Source: Blautia sp.
GTDB taxonomy: Bacteria > Bacillota > Clostridia > Lachnospirales > Lachnospiraceae
Direction: 5' to 3'
Assembly (NCBI GenBank): GCA_021772055.1
Contig: JAETNR010000014.1
Coordinates: forward strand, 1-64,000
Length of the DNA: 64,000 nucleotides
The translations under genes and the position numbers were made by a program. Below are positions 63,751-64,000 of this stretch, one piece after another. The notes beneath the pieces are model-generated. The model was not told where the DNA came from. It was given only the letters and a program-made list of their open reading frames with translations, and searched no databases. The first letter of the stretch is position 1. Each line of letters opens with the position of its first letter.

Positions 63751-64000
63751 TTATGCATGATAAATTTTAATATCAAAGGATTCATGAATCACCGTACGTG
63801 CCTCTTCTACAGTGGAAAATTCCCCTGCTTTCAGCATCTGCGCTGTAATGTTTCCAATTGCCGTTGCTTCTCCGGGACCTGCATGAACTTCCTTGCCTGT
63901 TGCTTTTGCTGTCAGTTCATTTAAGTAGCCTGCATTGGAACCGCCGCCTACTACATGGATACGGCTGTAGGTTCTGCCGGTCATTTCTTCCAGCTCTTTG
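63751..64000 (-). CDS. rhaB: L-rhamnulokinase, C-terminal part only
   Basis: The last 83 codons of an FGGY-family sugar kinase, continuing off the right edge. The segment shows the C-terminal ATP-site motif VVGGGSNAGYLNELTAKATG followed by VHAGPGEATAIGNITAQML, typical of rhamnulokinase, and the end FDIKIYHA. Being directly upstream of rhaA supports RhaB rather than xylulokinase. It phosphorylates L-rhamnulose at O-1. Its start, and the operon promoter, lie outside the window. Confidence 0.88.
   Translation of the reverse strand, partial: KELEEMTGRTYSRIHVVGGGSNAGYLNELTAKATGKEVHAGPGEATAIGNITAQMLKAGEFSTVEEARTVIHESFDIKIYHA

Overview
The window looks like the chromosome of a low-to-mid GC gut Firmicute of the family Lachnospiraceae, plausibly a Blautia-like acetogen. 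This is inferred from AGGAGG ribosome binding sites, a CIRCE heat-shock operator, YesM/YesN two-component systems, typical family proteins (DUF4250, DUF4869, DUF4474), and corrinoid/tetrahydrofolate methyl-transfer enzymes. No rRNA, tRNA, CRISPR array or prophage was seen. Most genes lie on the minus strand.

Layout, left half. 0-6 kb: a frameshifted sensor-kinase remnant, then a MarR regulator followed by a heterodimeric ABC exporter with one degenerate ATP site. 6-9 kb: clpB under CIRCE control, overlapping a tiny DUF4250 gene. 9-20 kb: an AraR-type GntR regulator and an oligopeptide-type ABC importer whose operon ends in a glycosidase-like gene and peptidase T. 20-24 kb: a palindromic mobile element, an AAA ATPase broken by one in-frame stop, a DUF4869 gene, and a phosphatidyltransferase/phospholipase-D fusion. 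24-31 kb: a sulfite/nitrite reductase-like protein, an esterase, a beta-helix protein, decayed transporter and response-regulator fragments, and a YtrA-type GntR/ABC operon with a clear operator. 31-38 kb: MATE pump, HPr-like protein, aminotransferase, citrate synthase, MBL-fold hydrolase, and a small alarmone synthetase whose mRNA starts in a 48-bp perfect palindrome.

Right half. 38-64 kb is dominated by L-rhamnose and sugar functions. It holds a RhaSPQT-like rhamnose ABC importer, a second ribose/rhamnose-type ABC importer, L-rhamnose mutarotase, a LacI regulator fused to a solute-binding domain, a YesN/YesM pair, and at the far end rhaA and the 3' part of rhaB. Interleaved are two proteins of the corrinoid methyltransferase world. 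One is a 942-residue fusion of a methyl-THF methyltransferase, a corrinoid-binding domain and a uroporphyrinogen-decarboxylase (URO-D) type methyltransferase. The other is a separate 413-residue URO-D-type protein with a zinc-ligand pattern, placed directly between the mutarotase and a sugar transporter.

The most interesting hypothesis is that the 38-64 kb region imports O-methylated (rhamnose-like) sugars, strips the methyl group with corrinoid enzymes into the one-carbon pool, and feeds the sugar to RhaA/RhaB. It is an inference from gene content and order. Two 97%-identical 141-bp inverted copies of a MITE-like element, each flanked by a 9-bp near-duplication, bracket 42 kb. Several genes (sensor kinase, MATE pump, PD-(D/E)XK/AAA protein, ECF sigma/anti-sigma pair, response regulator) are fossils with internal deletions or frameshifts.
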